Assembly (NCBI RefSeq): GCF_030272615.1 | Contig: NC_081413.1 | Span: 142,015,872 to 142,079,871 of the forward strand | Length of the DNA: 64,000 nt | DNA from: Cryptomeria japonica | Taxonomy: Eukaryota > Streptophyta > Pinopsida > Cupressales > Cupressaceae | Reading direction: 5' to 3' | In this document: positions 50,232 through 63,000 of the stretch, piece by piece | Position numbering within the stretch: position 1 is the first letter of the stretch | How the letters are laid out: each line of letters starts with the position of its first letter | Made by a program: the position numbers and the translations under genes | The notes under the pieces: model-generated | Databases searched by the model: none | What the model was told of the DNA's origin: nothing | Seen by the model: the letters and a program-made list of their open reading frames with translations, nothing else

Positions 50232-52046
50232 TATTGGCAATTTTTTGTGTTGTTGTCATTGATGTCAAATAGAAGTTGGTGTGGTATCATTGATGTCCAA
50301 AATGATGTTTGTTAAGAGTGTGTTGAGTATACATGAATGTTGGTTGTAGATGCTCTACATTGTGGATGTCCACCTTCTTGGTGTCTGATGTTTACACTCA
50401 GTATGATATATTAAAGTATAATGATGACATTATATTAATATGAGGATTAGATTCTTTGATATGAGGAGTATTAAAATGAGGATTAGACGCAAGGCTTTAT
50501 ACTGGATTAGATTGTGGTGATCTTGCATATGCAATGAAATAGTTTATTTCTTTGACCGAGAAAATGATGTTTCTAAGATATTTTGGCCTCTAGAAGATTG
50601 TTGGTGTAAGTAGTTGGAGAAATGTATTCTAGATATTGTTTATTGGCAATTTGACTGATTGTCAGAAGTGGTCCAAAAAATGCTTTGTATTTCTCTACAC
50701 TAATGTTTCTTGTGCTATGGATTGGAGGACATATTTTTAATTTTTATGATGTATCTCAATTCAATTTTCATATGCTGATGTGGTGTGCATGAGTTGATAA
50801 TGATGATTTGTTCATGAATGGGTTTTGTGGCCTTCAAGAATGAAGTGTTCATTAACTATTTGTATTACACTAGCATTTTTTTGATGTGATAGTGGGAAAT
50901 TAGTATTTGGGAATGTTTTTAGAACTTCAAAGAATGTCCTTACATGCTTTGCATGATGTTATAGGATCTATTTGGTGCTACATTGTATTTGGTGTTAGTT
51001 TTTCAAGGTAATCATAATGGTTTGGTTGATAGAGTTTCTTCTCTTTCTTGTGGTGTATCCTTGGGTATCTCCACTTGCATTGGAGGTTGTTATTTTGTAT
51101 TTGTGTCCTAATTTGGTGTGTGGAGATCCACATTGAGTTAATTCACTTGAAATATATGTTTTTGGGCTTACGGCTTATGTGCTAGATGGTTTACCTACAT
51201 GTTACCTTGTTTTTTACTTTGGAAGATGTGTGATAGCACGTGTAATGTTTGGGGCCACTTAGAAATATGTGACATGATGTTTTAGGTGTGCTCTATCTCT
51301 AGATTATACTACTCTTGCCACAATTTTTCTCCATGGCCAAAATGAAAGGACATATGCTTGTTGCCTATTCTGGTTGACCTAATTGATGTTTTGTGATGAA
51401 AAGATAATATATATAGAACATTAAATTAGTATGAATGTGTGGCATGAGTTTGTGGATCAGAATATGTCTATGCACCTACATGATCATATTAATTTTAGTG
51501 TATGTGATTTGAAGTCTAGGCAGTGTGTGGTGACTATTTTAATTTGGTTACTTGAGACAAAGGTTCAAGGTCATCTTCATACTTCGAGATTGCTAAAGCT
51601 GATGTTGTTGAAGGTGTATTCATCTTGATTCATATATTCATGTACCTTCCTTGGAGATAGTGAGTCTCCATAGCAAGTTCTTTGTACCTTTCCCTGAGGC
51701 TCTAAATCTCAGCCTACAAGTCCGTTGTATCTTGCCTTAGGGTAGTACACCTCAACTTGCAAGTCCTTCCAGGAGAAGTGAGCTTCCTTGGTAGTGAGCC
51801 TAAAACAATTATTGTGATCTTGTTCATATGTTGTGAGTTAACTCTTACTATGGTTTTCCCTCTTTGGATTTTCCATGTAAATCTCGTGTTCTCTTGTGCA
51901 TGGAGTTTAATGTTTTCATCTTTCAATTGTTGTTGATAAGACTAAGGATGAATTGATGTTGATTTGAGGAATAAAATTTAAGTGGTTGATCAAGATTGGT
52001 TCACCCCCCCACCCTCTCAGTCTTGGGGTATGTTTAATTGTTTCTA
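50232..52046 (+). repeat. worn copia-type LTR J
   Basis: Starts TATTGGCAATTTTTTGTG with GTTGTCATTGATGTCAAAT, like the C and K LTR starts (TGTTGG... GTCATTGATG). Near the end is the family hallmark GTTCACCCCCCCCACCCTCTC (52001-52016 region) and, upstream, ATGGTTTTCCCTCTTTGGATTTTCC, also typical. The right border is uncertain; ATTGGGAAATCA after 52046 could be a damaged primer site. The 65-codon frame at 51431-51628 lies inside and is not a gene. Confidence 0.65.
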
Positions 52047-52831
52047 ATTGGGAAATCAAGAATTGTCCCTTCTAGGTATTGGATTTGGGCATCCAATATT
52101 GAGTATTAAATATGTTTCTATTTATCTAGTCCGAGCTGGGGAGAATCATTCATTCTCTCTCACTTTTGCTAACAAGCTTATGTTGTTTTCTTCAAAGGCT
52201 ACTAAACCAATGAACAATTGATCCACATGGCTAATAAACTAGGGAGGTTAGAGAATCAAGGGTAGTGGGTCCAAAGGTTTCTAGGAGCAATCTCACTTAG
52301 GGGTTGCATTTGCAATTCATGCTTTGTAGTTGGATATGTTTTTAATAGATTGTAGGTGATTTTTAGAAGCTTTGTAAGTGAACATTGTAGAAGTTAATTT
52401 CAATTTGTTTTTTGATTATAACAACATATGTTGCTAAATATTTTATTTTTGTAAGACATTTTGAATTTTGTTATTCAATGATATTTCAGTTTGGAGTGAT
52501 TTGATGAAATTTTCAATTTACTCAATTTGCTTGATTCATGTATTTTGCAAATTTAAAATAAAGAATCAAAGGGTTTGTAAATCTGATTTAAATAATTAAT
52601 ATGGGTTATTAAATTGATGTTAGAGATAAAATCTTGCCAATGTGTAGGGTTATGAGCTGAAAATAATTAAAGGATTTTTTTATTACTTCATGAGAAGTAT
52701 CTTTGAAGGGAAGAAATAATTTTTCAACACAAAGACAACTAAGGTTATGTTCCTACCTGATAATGAAGGAGGAGCTGCCCCTATCATCTCAATAAAAAGA
52801 TCCTTGGTTGAGGTAACTACCAGATGGTATT
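52047..52831. other. AT-rich DNA between LTR J and element K, no gene seen
   Basis: No recognisable domain. The open frame starting at 52747 (MFLPDNEGGAAPIIS) runs directly into the K LTR, so only about 28 codons are non-element sequence; I cannot say what they are. GTATT (52827-52831) would be the left target duplication of K; the right one is outside the window. Confidence 0.4.
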
Positions 52832-53736
52832 TGTTGGCAATTGACACTCATCAGATTCATTTTGTTGTCATTCATAGAAACAAGATCAGATGGAAGTCAT
52901 ATACCGACATTAGGAGGCATTTACCAGCACACACCAACATTGGAGTATCCAGGGTTACATCGGTAAAGACACCAACACCGACACCGACATCAAGTACTTC
53001 AAGGAAGCCGACATCAAGGAATATTTATTTAGAAAATCATTTTGTAATTATTGTCAAGGCCGACATTGAATATCTTTTGTAGTGCATTGTAACCCGACAT
53101 AAGGCATATTGTTTGTAATGGGTATATAGGTCAGTCTGCTAGGTCATTTTGATAAGTGTGACATAGAAGAATATAACAGAACTGTATAATGTGAAGTATA
53201 TGTAAGTAGATCATTTGTATGTAAATTTTATATCATGCAATGATATGTAGATAGTTTGGAAAGCATTCTTGGAGGAGAAGAGATAGTGGTAGTAGTGTTC
53301 AGGGTTTATGAACCAATACAAAGCAGAGCTAGAACCAGAACTCTATTTGGCATAGCAGATGCATTTTGTGAGTTCATTTTCATTGTCTTACTTTAGAAAA
53401 AGCTTGTAGTCAATGAGACTCTTTAGTGATGAGAAGTGTGCTCTAGGCAGTGTGCCTTCCCGCATGTGCAGGTCCCCATTATATGAAATATCCTTTCATA
53501 TGGCCAGTGAACTGATATTGTGGGTCACAAATCCCACTGTGGTTTTTCCTCTTTGAGGTTTTTCACATATAACTTCTATGTGTTATGGTGTTCATTCTTG
53601 TGGATGGTTTATTTGCTTCAAGATATATGTTTATTTGTTTACCGGTTTATATGTGTATGGTATAAAAGGATAAAATATTACTACACCCACATAACACTAA
53701 TTCACCACCCCCTCTCAGGGTTCTTGGATCCCACCA
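52832..53736 (+). repeat. 5' LTR of element K
   Basis: TGTTGGCAATTGACACTC to GGATCCCACCA, 905 bp. It contains ACCGACA-type short repeats (about 52970-53010), a TATA-like GGGTATATAGG (53119-53129) and the CACCACCCCCTCTCAGG tract before the end. An 80-codon frame from the LTR start is present in both K LTRs, which is expected from shared origin. Confidence 0.9.
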
Positions 53737-53738
53737 AT

Positions 53739-53750
53739 TGGTATCAGAGC
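53739..53750 (+). other. primer binding site of K, copy 1
   Basis: Perfect TGGTATCAGAGC two bases after the LTR end. It is complementary to the initiator-Met tRNA end. Confidence 0.93.
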
Positions 53751-53810
53751 CTGGTACCTTGGAAGAAGTTTAACAACTTGAGGAAGATCCTAAAACCAAA
53801 ATTTTTGAAC

Positions 53811-54937
53811 ATGGCTATGGAAAAGCAACTTGAGATGGCTCTTGAGGATTATGATGTTGAAAGAATGAAGAACTTGAAATTGCAAGATGAATTGAATTAT
53901 GCAAATGAATTCATTCTTATCCTGCAAGAAAGGTTATCATCTGCTCAAGCCAAGAGAAAGGAACTTTTTCAAAACCTAGATTATGAGGAGAAGAATGCAC
54001 TTAAGGAACAATGCTAGAAACTAAATCAAGCAAACATGCTCATGAAGAATGAAATGCAAGACCTAACTATGAGGTTATCAAAAGATATTGAGGATAGAAA
54101 GAAGGAGGATAATCTTGTTATATCTCTAAAGAACAAATTTGATGAATGTCGCATATTGGCTCATGAAATTAATTTGTTGAGAACTGATTTGTCACACTCT
54201 CGGAATAATGAACAAGAACTTGAAAGATAAATAACTACTCTGAGAGATGATCTAACTACTACATGTAAGTATAAAGAAAAAATTAGAATTAGTGTTGCAC
54301 ACTTGGATGACTTATTGAAAAGACAAAGGCACAAATTAGGACTTGAATTTGTACAAGGTGAAAGCTACAGTATTGCAAATGAAGATCAGACAAATGATGT
54401 GCATAACTCATTAGAATAGAGGAAACTGGTAAGGAAATCTAATGCTTATAAATTCAATGGTAGATGTTTTGTTTGCAATAAATTTGGGCAAATGGCGAAA
54501 TAATGTAGAAATAAAGCAAATCAAAACTACAATTATGTTCCCAGTCAATGCACAAATTGCAAGAAATATGGTCCTAGATCGGAAGATTGCAGAATTAATG
54601 TTAAATGTCATGCATGTGGAAAGTTTGGACATTTTGCTAATCACTAAGGTCAAGGAATGACACCAGATATGTCAAAGAAATTGAAAAGAACAATATTACA
54701 TATTATGCATGCAACAAAATAGGTCATATTGCTAAACACTACAGAAGCAAGACTCCACCGATCAACAATTATAAAGATAATGAGAAAGGAAAGCAGAAGG
54801 TAGATGAAATACAACAAGATCACACCAAGAGATGGGTTAGAAAGTCTAAAGAGCCAAGTGGAAATGCAACAACACTGGTAACTCCATTGATAGAACAGAG
54901 CATTCCTGCACCGAAAGGAAATTCCATTGGTAACTGA
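53811..54937 (+). pseudogene. K ORF1, copy 1: coiled-coil zinc-knuckle protein
   Basis: Start MAMEKQLEMALEDYDVERM. Same layout as copy 2: a long Glu/Lys/Leu-rich coiled coil, then CFVCNKFGQMAK.C, CTNCKKYGPRSEDC, CHACGKFGHFANH. and a fourth knuckle lost after a frameshift near 54650. Stops at 54016 (Q codon changed to TAG), 54228, 54417 and 54500. The second knuckle has lost its His (GPR for GHR). Gag-like role inferred from the knuckles and position. Confidence 0.8.
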
Positions 54938-55303
54938 GGCATAGGCCTTAGGGGTTGGCAAATTCATTGCAAATATTGCTAATTCCCCTGGAGGAGATTG
55001 GAAGAGATCTAGAGAGTTGAGTTCATCATTGTTGAAGGTTCACCCGGCATAAGACTATGACACTGACATCTAGTAGGGCACATCCCGAAGCATTTATGAT
55101 GGAGAAAGATTAGGGTTTTATTCATTGATAAAAAGGGAAAGTGAATTTGTTTTCACTCACCTTGCATTCAAGCATTTAGAGTGAAGTAAAGGAAAATTTT
55201 AGGTGAATTAAGAGCGAGCAAAGGCATTCTAAAAGGATTTCAAGCAGTTATCTAAGAAGCACTAAATCTTCCATCGACGTTTACTTTTAGGTAATCTTAA
55301 AAA

Positions 55304-58103
55304 ATGGCATCTGGATCTTCACCTCCTACTTTCATTGCAAATCCAACCATTGTTGAAGTTAAGGATAGGCCAAGGCCCGTATTCAAGGAGGTTCCTCTAA
55401 TTGCTAAGAAAGAAGACTCTGTGGGAGCATTTTCTAGGGTTTTTGATGGCGTGATGTATGTTGAAGATGTGAGGGAACACATTCACTGCACCTTGGAGGA
55501 TCTAGGCATAGAAGAAATCAAAAGCATGTATTAATCTATGATACTGGGCAACACTTGAACCATCAAGCTGGAATAAAAAGCAATTGAGGATCTAGGGTTA
55601 ATTGGTATTCTGTACATACCAGAATTCAAAGATGAGGTCATCAGATATGTTCTGAGTAGGGTTCACAACAAGTTCATCTCAATGGATCATCCTTACATGA
55701 TCACCAAGGAGGTTATTCACGTAGTCACCAACTTACCCAAAGTCGCACAATAACCTGGCAAGAAAATTTCCAACACTGAGGTTGAGAAACTCACCGGTGC
55801 AACTCTTGATAGTAGATCAATGAGGATTAGCACAATCATCGACATTGATGTGAAATTTGCAAGCATGATAATAGGTTATAAGGTAACTCAATCTAATCGA
55901 TTGAAATCTTGTTGCTAGTTCTTGCATTCATGTTGCATATCAGATGCTGAGGAATAATGAAAAATATAATTTATGTGAATGGTTGAGGAGTGAATTAATG
56001 TTGAACCTTGGAAAGATCAAGGGAGTTAAGAAAGGAACTTTTAGATACAAAAATTTGATTGTTTGTTTAATGCTTTACTTCATGAATGAGCTACCTGGTC
56101 TAGGGAAGAAGCATTGGGCTCATGAAATACTAGTAGGTATGCAAATCAAGGAAGCAATCACCAGTCTTCGTACCAGAAAAGATGAGAAAATTTGGGGTTA
56201 TTTCAAAACATTCCAAAAAAACATGAGGCGGAGGGAGAGGTTATCAAAGAACATTATGGAAAAGTACTCCACTGACCATATGGAGCCCTCATGGAATTAG
56301 TTGAACCAAGGACCATATGGGTTACAAAACCTGGATATGAGGTAGATGATAACATTCTAGACCTTTATGCAAAAATGCTGCTAGATGCCCCATTGGATGA
56401 CAAAATAGAGCATTTTGGCATGACAGAAGACAAGGCCCTTGAAGTCAAAACTGGCTTCAATAGGAAGAGCTGAGAGAAGAAAATAGACAAGATGTCTACA
56501 TATATAGAGGATGTAATTCATAAGATAGACACTAAACTAGGTTTTGGATCCAAATCAGTGGCAGAAACGGCAGTAGCCAGTACCACAAAAGTAAAGAAGC
56601 CTGAAGCTTACATTTCTACCATCACTTCTAATTCTAACCCTGAGGATAATGAACCTCTAGCTTTCAGAAGGGTACAAAGGAAGAAAGTAGATCAACCACT
56701 GATAGAGAAGAAGAAGGTGGAGCCTAGGAGGAGACTTGTTAGAAAGGCACCTAAACCTACTACACCACCACCTCCGGCAAGGAAGCCTATGAAAAAGAGA
56801 AAACTAGTTACATCTACTCTGACAACCCCAAGAAAAAAGGAGTGATGATACTGAGCTTGATAATACTAAAATGACCTGTACTAAATTAATTGATGAAATT
56901 ACAAAGGATGGAATGATAAAAAATGTATCCATTTATTATGAAGATTTAGAGGATGATGAGAAAACTGAGATTGAAGAGGCAATTTTGTTATACATGGATA
57001 TCTATAAGAAAGCCTTAGTAGAAATTTTGAAGGAAATTCCTCTATCACTATACAATAAATTAGATGCTAGAAGAATTGATGCAATCAAGAGGGATAGAGA
57101 ATTTAAGGAAGTAGAACTTTTGGAAATGTGTGGTTCAATAAACAATAAGGAAATGAAAAGATGCATAGATGTTGCAAACAAAACAGTGTTTAGTAGCAAA
57201 CCTTGACAAAGAAGCCTAATGATGGGTAGGTTAAATGAGGTAGTAAAAAAAACCAAAGATCATTGGACCAAATTCTTCCAGAAGAATCTAGATTTTCTTA
57301 CATGTCATGAAGAATTTGTTAAAGCAACAACTTCCACTATCCCAGACAGATTTAAAGGGAAAGGTATTTTGGATAGTTCAACTCCAATTTTGACACAACT
57401 AGCAGTAACTATAGATATACAGACACAAATGGTAGTAATTATAGATATATAGACACAACCGACAATAAAGGAAAGTGTACAGTCTATACCAGCATAAACT
57501 ATTTTTGAGCAAGACAATGTATAGGACACTGTGAATATTGTGGATAATAATCCACCGATAGTAATTGACACTGCACCAAGTGGTGAAGCCACCAGTGCTA
57601 AAGAAAATAAGGTAAAGGGAATTGAGTCTACACCGACAATTCATATTGATTCCCTGGCAAAGGTTTTGGCAATTGACACTTCTCAAGTTAAGAAGAAACT
57701 AGCCACTAAGATGAGTCCAACTGAGTTAATGGTGATGGCTACTCAGAAACTATTAAATGAGGGATCTATAGATAAGGGAATAATAGATCAATCAGTTATA
57801 GTGTTGCATAAATTAATCCCTGATTGTCAGATTGAGAATGAAGCAAGCCCTTCCGGCAAGCTTAAGGAATTAACTGAGTACATATCTAACAATTTTCAAT
57901 CACTGCAGCGAATATCAGACCGACGGGCATTAGAAAGATTTACTGTGGCTAAGAAAGTTGCCTTTGACCAGATCATTGAAACAAAGAAAAATAAAATTCA
58001 AGCTAAACTCATTCTTATTGATAATTGCTTGAAACAATGTACAAATATCTGTAGGGTCTGTTGTAACATAGAAACTCTTACAACAAATGTAGATAGTAGT
58101 TAA
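55304..58103 (+). pseudogene. K ORF2, copy 1: unrecognised protein
   Basis: Start MASGSSPPTFIANPTIVEV. It runs to SMIIGYK at 55882 in one frame. After a 61-nt GT...AG segment (55883-55943) it resumes in another frame as MLRNNEKYNLCEWLRSELML. A 19-nt-scale deletion near 56285 and later changes shift it again. The best-preserved parts are MTCTKLIDEITKDGM (56871) and MNIVDNNPPIVIDTAPSGE to RVCCNIETLTTNVDSS (57531-58103). The last part of ORF2 is missing because the copy is cut at 58204. I do not recognise the family. Confidence 0.7.
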
Positions 58104-58204
58104 AGGAATTAAATTTCAAGGTTGCAAATATTGCTAATTCTTTTGATGGATTAACCTCACTGACAACATCTGTTGATGGACAAATTTTGTCCATGGAGAA
58201 CCAA

Positions 58205-58447
58205 ATTATATGTAATATCCTTTCAAATGGCCAGTGAACTGATATTGTGGGTCACAAATCCCACCATGGTTTTTCCACATATAAATTCTATGTGTTATGG
58301 TGTTCATTCATGTGGATGGTTTATTCTCTTAAAGTTATATGTTTATTTGTTTACCCATTTATATGTGTATGGTATAAAAGGATAAAATATTACTATACCG
58401 ACAGAGCACTGATTCACCCCCCCTCTCAGTGTTCTTGGATCCCAATA
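58205..58447 (+). repeat. truncated middle LTR of K
   Basis: Matches 53478-53736, the last quarter of the K LTR, including CACATATAAATTCTATGTG and CACCCCCCCTCTCAG. It is joined to ORF2 sequence at AACCAAATTATATG; internal and LTR parents share ATT here. A single deletion of internal 3' end plus LTR 5' part would produce it. Confidence 0.88.
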
Positions 58448-58460
58448 ATTGGTGTCAGAG
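58448..58460 (+). other. primer binding site of K, copy 2 (one change)
   Basis: ATTGGTGTCAGAG after the truncated LTR: TGGTATCAGAG with A changed to G. Confidence 0.85.
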
Positions 58461-58521
58461 ACTAGTACATCGGAAGAAGTTTAACAACTTGAGGAAGATC
58501 TTGAAACCAGAATCTTTGAAC

Positions 58522-59622
58522 ATGGCTATGGAAACGCAACTTGAGATGGCTCTTGAGATTTATGATGATGAAAGGATGAAGAACATGAAATTGCAAGATG
58601 AATTGAATTCTACAAATGAATTCATTCTTATCCTGCAAAAAAGGTTATCATCTGCTCAAGCCAAGATAAAGAAACTTTTGCAAAACCTGGATGATGAGGA
58701 GAAGAATGCACTTAAGGAACATTGTCAGAAACTAAGTCAAGAAAACATGCTCTTGAAGAATGAAATGCAAGACCTAACTATGAGGTTATCAAAAGATATT
58801 GAGGACAAAAAGAAGAAGGAAGATAATTTTGTTATATATCTGAAGAACAAATTTGATTAATGTGGTAGATTGACTCATGAAAATAATCTGTTGAGAACTA
58901 ATTTGGCACACTCCCAGAACAATGAACAAGAACTTGAAAGAAAAATAACAACTCTAAGAGATGATCTGACTATTGCAAGTGAGTATAAAGAAAAAATCAG
59001 AATTAGTGTTGCACAGTTGGATGACTTATTGAAAAGACAAAGGCAGATTGATAATTCTAAAGGACTTGGATTTGTACAAGGTGAAAGCTTTGGTACTGCA
59101 AATGAAGATCAGACAACCGGTGTGCAGAACTCATCAGAACAGAGGAAACCAGTAAGGAAATATAATGCTTATAAATTCAATGGTAGATGTTTTGTTTGCA
59201 ATAAATTTGGGAATATGGATAAACAATGTAGAAATAAAGCAAATCAAAACTACAATTTTGTTCCTGGTCAATGTATAAACTGCAATAAATATGGTCATAG
59301 ATCAAAAGATTGCAGAATGAATGTTAAATGTCATGCATGTGAAAAGTTTGGACATTTTGCTAATCATTGTAGGTCAAGGAATGACACCGGATATGTTAAA
59401 GCAATTCAAAAGAACAATGTTACATGTTATGCATGCAACAAAATAGGTCATATTGCTAAGTACTGCAGAAGCAAGATTCAACTGATTAGAAATGATAAAG
59501 ATAATGAGGAAGGAAAGAAGAAGGTAGATGAAATACAACAACATCACACAAAGAGATGGGTTAGAAAGTCTGAAGAACCAAGTGGAAATGCAACAACATC
59601 GGTAACTCCATTGGTAAAATAG
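58522..59622 (+). pseudogene. K ORF1, copy 2: coiled coil plus four zinc knuckles (one stop)
   Basis: Start MAMETQLEMALEIYDDERM. About 366 codons in one frame with a single stop (58858-58860, where copy 1 has Glu). Residues 1-185 are heptad-rich coiled coil (LQDELNSTNEFILILQKRL, NEMQDLTMRLSKDIED, ELERKITTLRDDL). Then four knuckles: CFVCNKFGNMDKQC (His replaced by Asn), CINCNKYGHRSKDC, CHACEKFGHFANHC, CYACNKIGHIAKYC. A charged tail follows, ending VTPLVK. The knuckles imply RNA binding, so a Gag-like packaging role is the inference. It lacks the UBN2 gag domain found in A and C. Confidence 0.82.
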
Positions 59623-60025
59623 GGCATTCCTGCACCGATAGGAAATTCCACTGGTAACTGAGGCATAGGCCTTAGGGGTTGGCAAATTCATTGCAAATAT
59701 TGCTTATTCCCTTGGAGGATATCAGAAGAGATCTTGAGAGTTGAGTTCATCATTGTTGAAGGTTCACCCGGCATAAGACTATGAAACCAACATCTAGTAG
59801 GGTACATCATAAAGCATTTATGACAGAGAAAGATTAGGGTTTTATTCATTGAAAAAAGGAAAAGTGAATTATTTTCACTCACCCTGCATTCAAGCATTTA
59901 GAGAGAATTAAAGGTGAATTTGAGGTGAATTAAGAGTGAGCAAAGGCATTCTGAAAGGATTTCGAGAAGTTATCTAAGAAGCACTAAATCTTCCACTGAC
60001 GTTCACTTTTAGGTATTCTTCGAAA

Positions 60026-63000
60026 ATGGTATCTAGATCTTCGGCTCCTACTTTCATTGCAAATCTAACCATTGGTGAAGTTAAGGATAGGATGAGGCCC
60101 GTATTTAAGGAGGTTCCCCAGATTGCTAAGAAAGAAGACTATGGGGGACCATTTTCTAGGATTCCTGACGACGTGATGTATGTTGAAGATGTGAGGGCAT
60201 ACATTCACTGCACCTTGGAGGATCTAGGCACAGAAGAAATCAAAGGCATATATCAATCCATGATACTGGGTAGCTCCAGAACCATCGAGTCAGAATAGAA
60301 AGCAATTGAGGATCTAGGGTTAATTGGTATTCTGTACATACCAGAATTCAAAGATGAGGTCATCAGATTCATTGTGAGTAGGATTCACAATGAGTTTATC
60401 TGGCAGGATCAACCTTACATGACCACTGAGGAGGCTATTCAAGCAGTCACCAACTTACCCAAAGTCAGACAAGAACCTGGCAAGAAAATTTCTAATACTG
60501 AGGTTAAGACACTCACCGGTGCAACTCCTGAGAGCAGATCAATGAGGATTAGCACAATCACCGACACTGATGTGAAATTTGCAGGCATGGTAATAGGTTA
60601 CAAGGTAACTAAATCTAATTGATTGAATTTTTTTGCTAGTTCTTGCATTCATGTTGCATATCAGATGTTGAGGAATAATACAAAATATGATTTATGTGAA
60701 TGGTTGAGGAGTGAATTGATGTTGAACCTTGGAAAGATCAAGGGAGTTAAGAAAGGAAATTTTAGATACTAAAATTTGATTGTTTGTTTAATGCTTTACT
60801 TCCTGAATGAGCTACCTGGTCTAGGGAAGAAGAATTGGGCTGATGACAAACCAATAGGTATGTAGATCAAGGAAGCAATCACTGGTCTTGGTATTGACAG
60901 AGATGAACTTTGGGCTTATTTCAAAACATTCCAAGAAAACATGAGGCAGAGGGAGAGGTTATCAAAGAACATTGTGGAAAAGTACTCCACTGACATCTGT
61001 TTCATGGTGAAGACCGATGAAACCCTCATGGAAGAAGTTGAACCAAGGACCATATGGGTTACAAAACTTGGATATGAGGTGGATGATAACATTCTGGACC
61101 TCTATGCAAAAATGCTACTAGATGCCCCATTGGATGACAAAACAAAGCATTTTGGCATGACAGAAGAGAAGGCCCTTGAAGTCAAAACTGGCTTCAATAG
61201 GAAGAGAAGAGAGAAGAAAATAGATAAAATGTATGCATATATATAGGATGTAATTCATAAGATAGACACTCGACTGGGTTCTAGATCCAAACCGGCAGCA
61301 AAATCGGTAGTAGCTAGTACTGCAGAAGTAAAGAAGCTTGAAGCTTACATTTCTACCATCACTTTTGATTCTGACCTTGAGGACAATGAACCTCTAGCTT
61401 TCAAAAGGGTACAAAGGAAGAAAGTAGATCAACCATCGGTAGAGAAGAAAAAGGTGGAGCTTAGGAGGAGACTTGTTAGAAAGGAAACTAAACCTACTAC
61501 ACCGCCACCTCTGGCAAGGAAGCCTATACAAATGATAAAACTAGTTACATCTACTCCGACAACCCCAAGATAAAAGAAGAGTGATGATATTGAGCCCTGT
61601 AAGACTAAAATGACCTGTGTTGAATTAATTGATGAAATTAAAAAGGATGGAATAATAAAAAATATATCCATTTATTATGAAGATTTAGAGGATGATGAGC
61701 AAAATGAGATTGAAGAGGCAATTTTGTTATACATGGATATCTATAAGAAAGCCTTAGTACAAATTTTAAAGGAAATTCTTCTATCACTATACAATAAATT
61801 AGATGCTAGAATACTTGATGCAATCAAGAGGGATAGAGAAATTAAGGAAGTATAACTTTTGGAAATGTGTGGTTCAATAAACAATGAGGAAATGAAAAGA
61901 TGAATAGATCTTGCAAACAAAACAATATTTAGTAGCAAACCCCGACAAATAAGCCTAATGATGGGCAAGGTAAATGAGGTAGTAAATGAAACCAAAGATC
62001 GTTGGACCAAATTCTTCCAGAAGAATCCAGATTTTCTTACATCTCATCAAGAATTTGCTAAAGAAACAACTTCCACCATCCTGGACAAATTTAAAGGGAA
62101 AGGTATTTTGGATAGTTCAACTCCAATTTTGACACAATCGACAACAACTATAGATATATAGACATGACCGGCAGTAAAGTAAAGTGTACAATCTATACTG
62201 GCACAAACTATTTTTGAGCAAGGCAATGTACATGACACTGTGAAGATTGTGGATAATACTCCACCGACAGTTATTGACACTGCACCAAGTGGTGAAGGCA
62301 CCGGTGCTAAAGAAGATAAGGTAAAGGGAATTGAGTCTACATCGACAGTTCATATTGATTCCCCGACAAAGGTTTTGGCAATTGACACTTCTCAAGTTGA
62401 GAAGAAACCAGTCACTGAGATGAGTCCAACTAAGTTAATGATGATGTCTACTCAGAAACTATTAAAGGAGGGATCTGCAGATAAGGGAATAATAGATCAA
62501 TTAGTTACAGTGTTGCATAAATTAATCCCTGATTTTCAAATTGAGAATGAAGCAAGCCCTTCCGACAAGGTTAAGGAATTAACTGAGTACATATCTAACA
62601 ATTTTCAATCACTACAATAGATATCAGACCGATAGGCATTAGAAAGATTTATTGTGGCCATATATAACAATTAATTGAGAATTGCTTGAAACGGTGTACA
62701 AATATCTACAGGGTCTGTTGTAACATAGAAACTCTTATATCAAATGTAGATAGAAAATTAAAGGAATTACATGTCAAAGTTGCAAATATTGCTAATTATT
62801 TTGATGGATTAACCTCACTGACAACATCTGTTGATGGACAAATTTTGTCCTTGGAGAACCAATTTTTTTCTTTTGAGAAGGAGAGAGATAAAATCATTTG
62901 GAGAGCAAGGAGTCTTAGAGGATTGGTGAGCCCTAGATTGGATTCACTATGTGTACATAAAAGAGAGTGTATGGACATGATTGCTAAACCCACACCGACA

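Noticed and set aside
51431-51628. 65-codon frame as a possible small gene
   Set aside because: Lies inside worn LTR J and shows no domain or conservation that I can see.
52747-53082. 111-codon frame that might be a host exon fused to the K LTR
   Set aside because: Most of it is LTR sequence repeated at 63389-63640; the non-LTR part is about 28 codons with no recognisable motif.
53520-54017. Upstream extension of K ORF1 to 53520
   Set aside because: The extra 97 codons lie in the LTR and primer site; the start at 53811 matches the conserved MAME start in copy 2.
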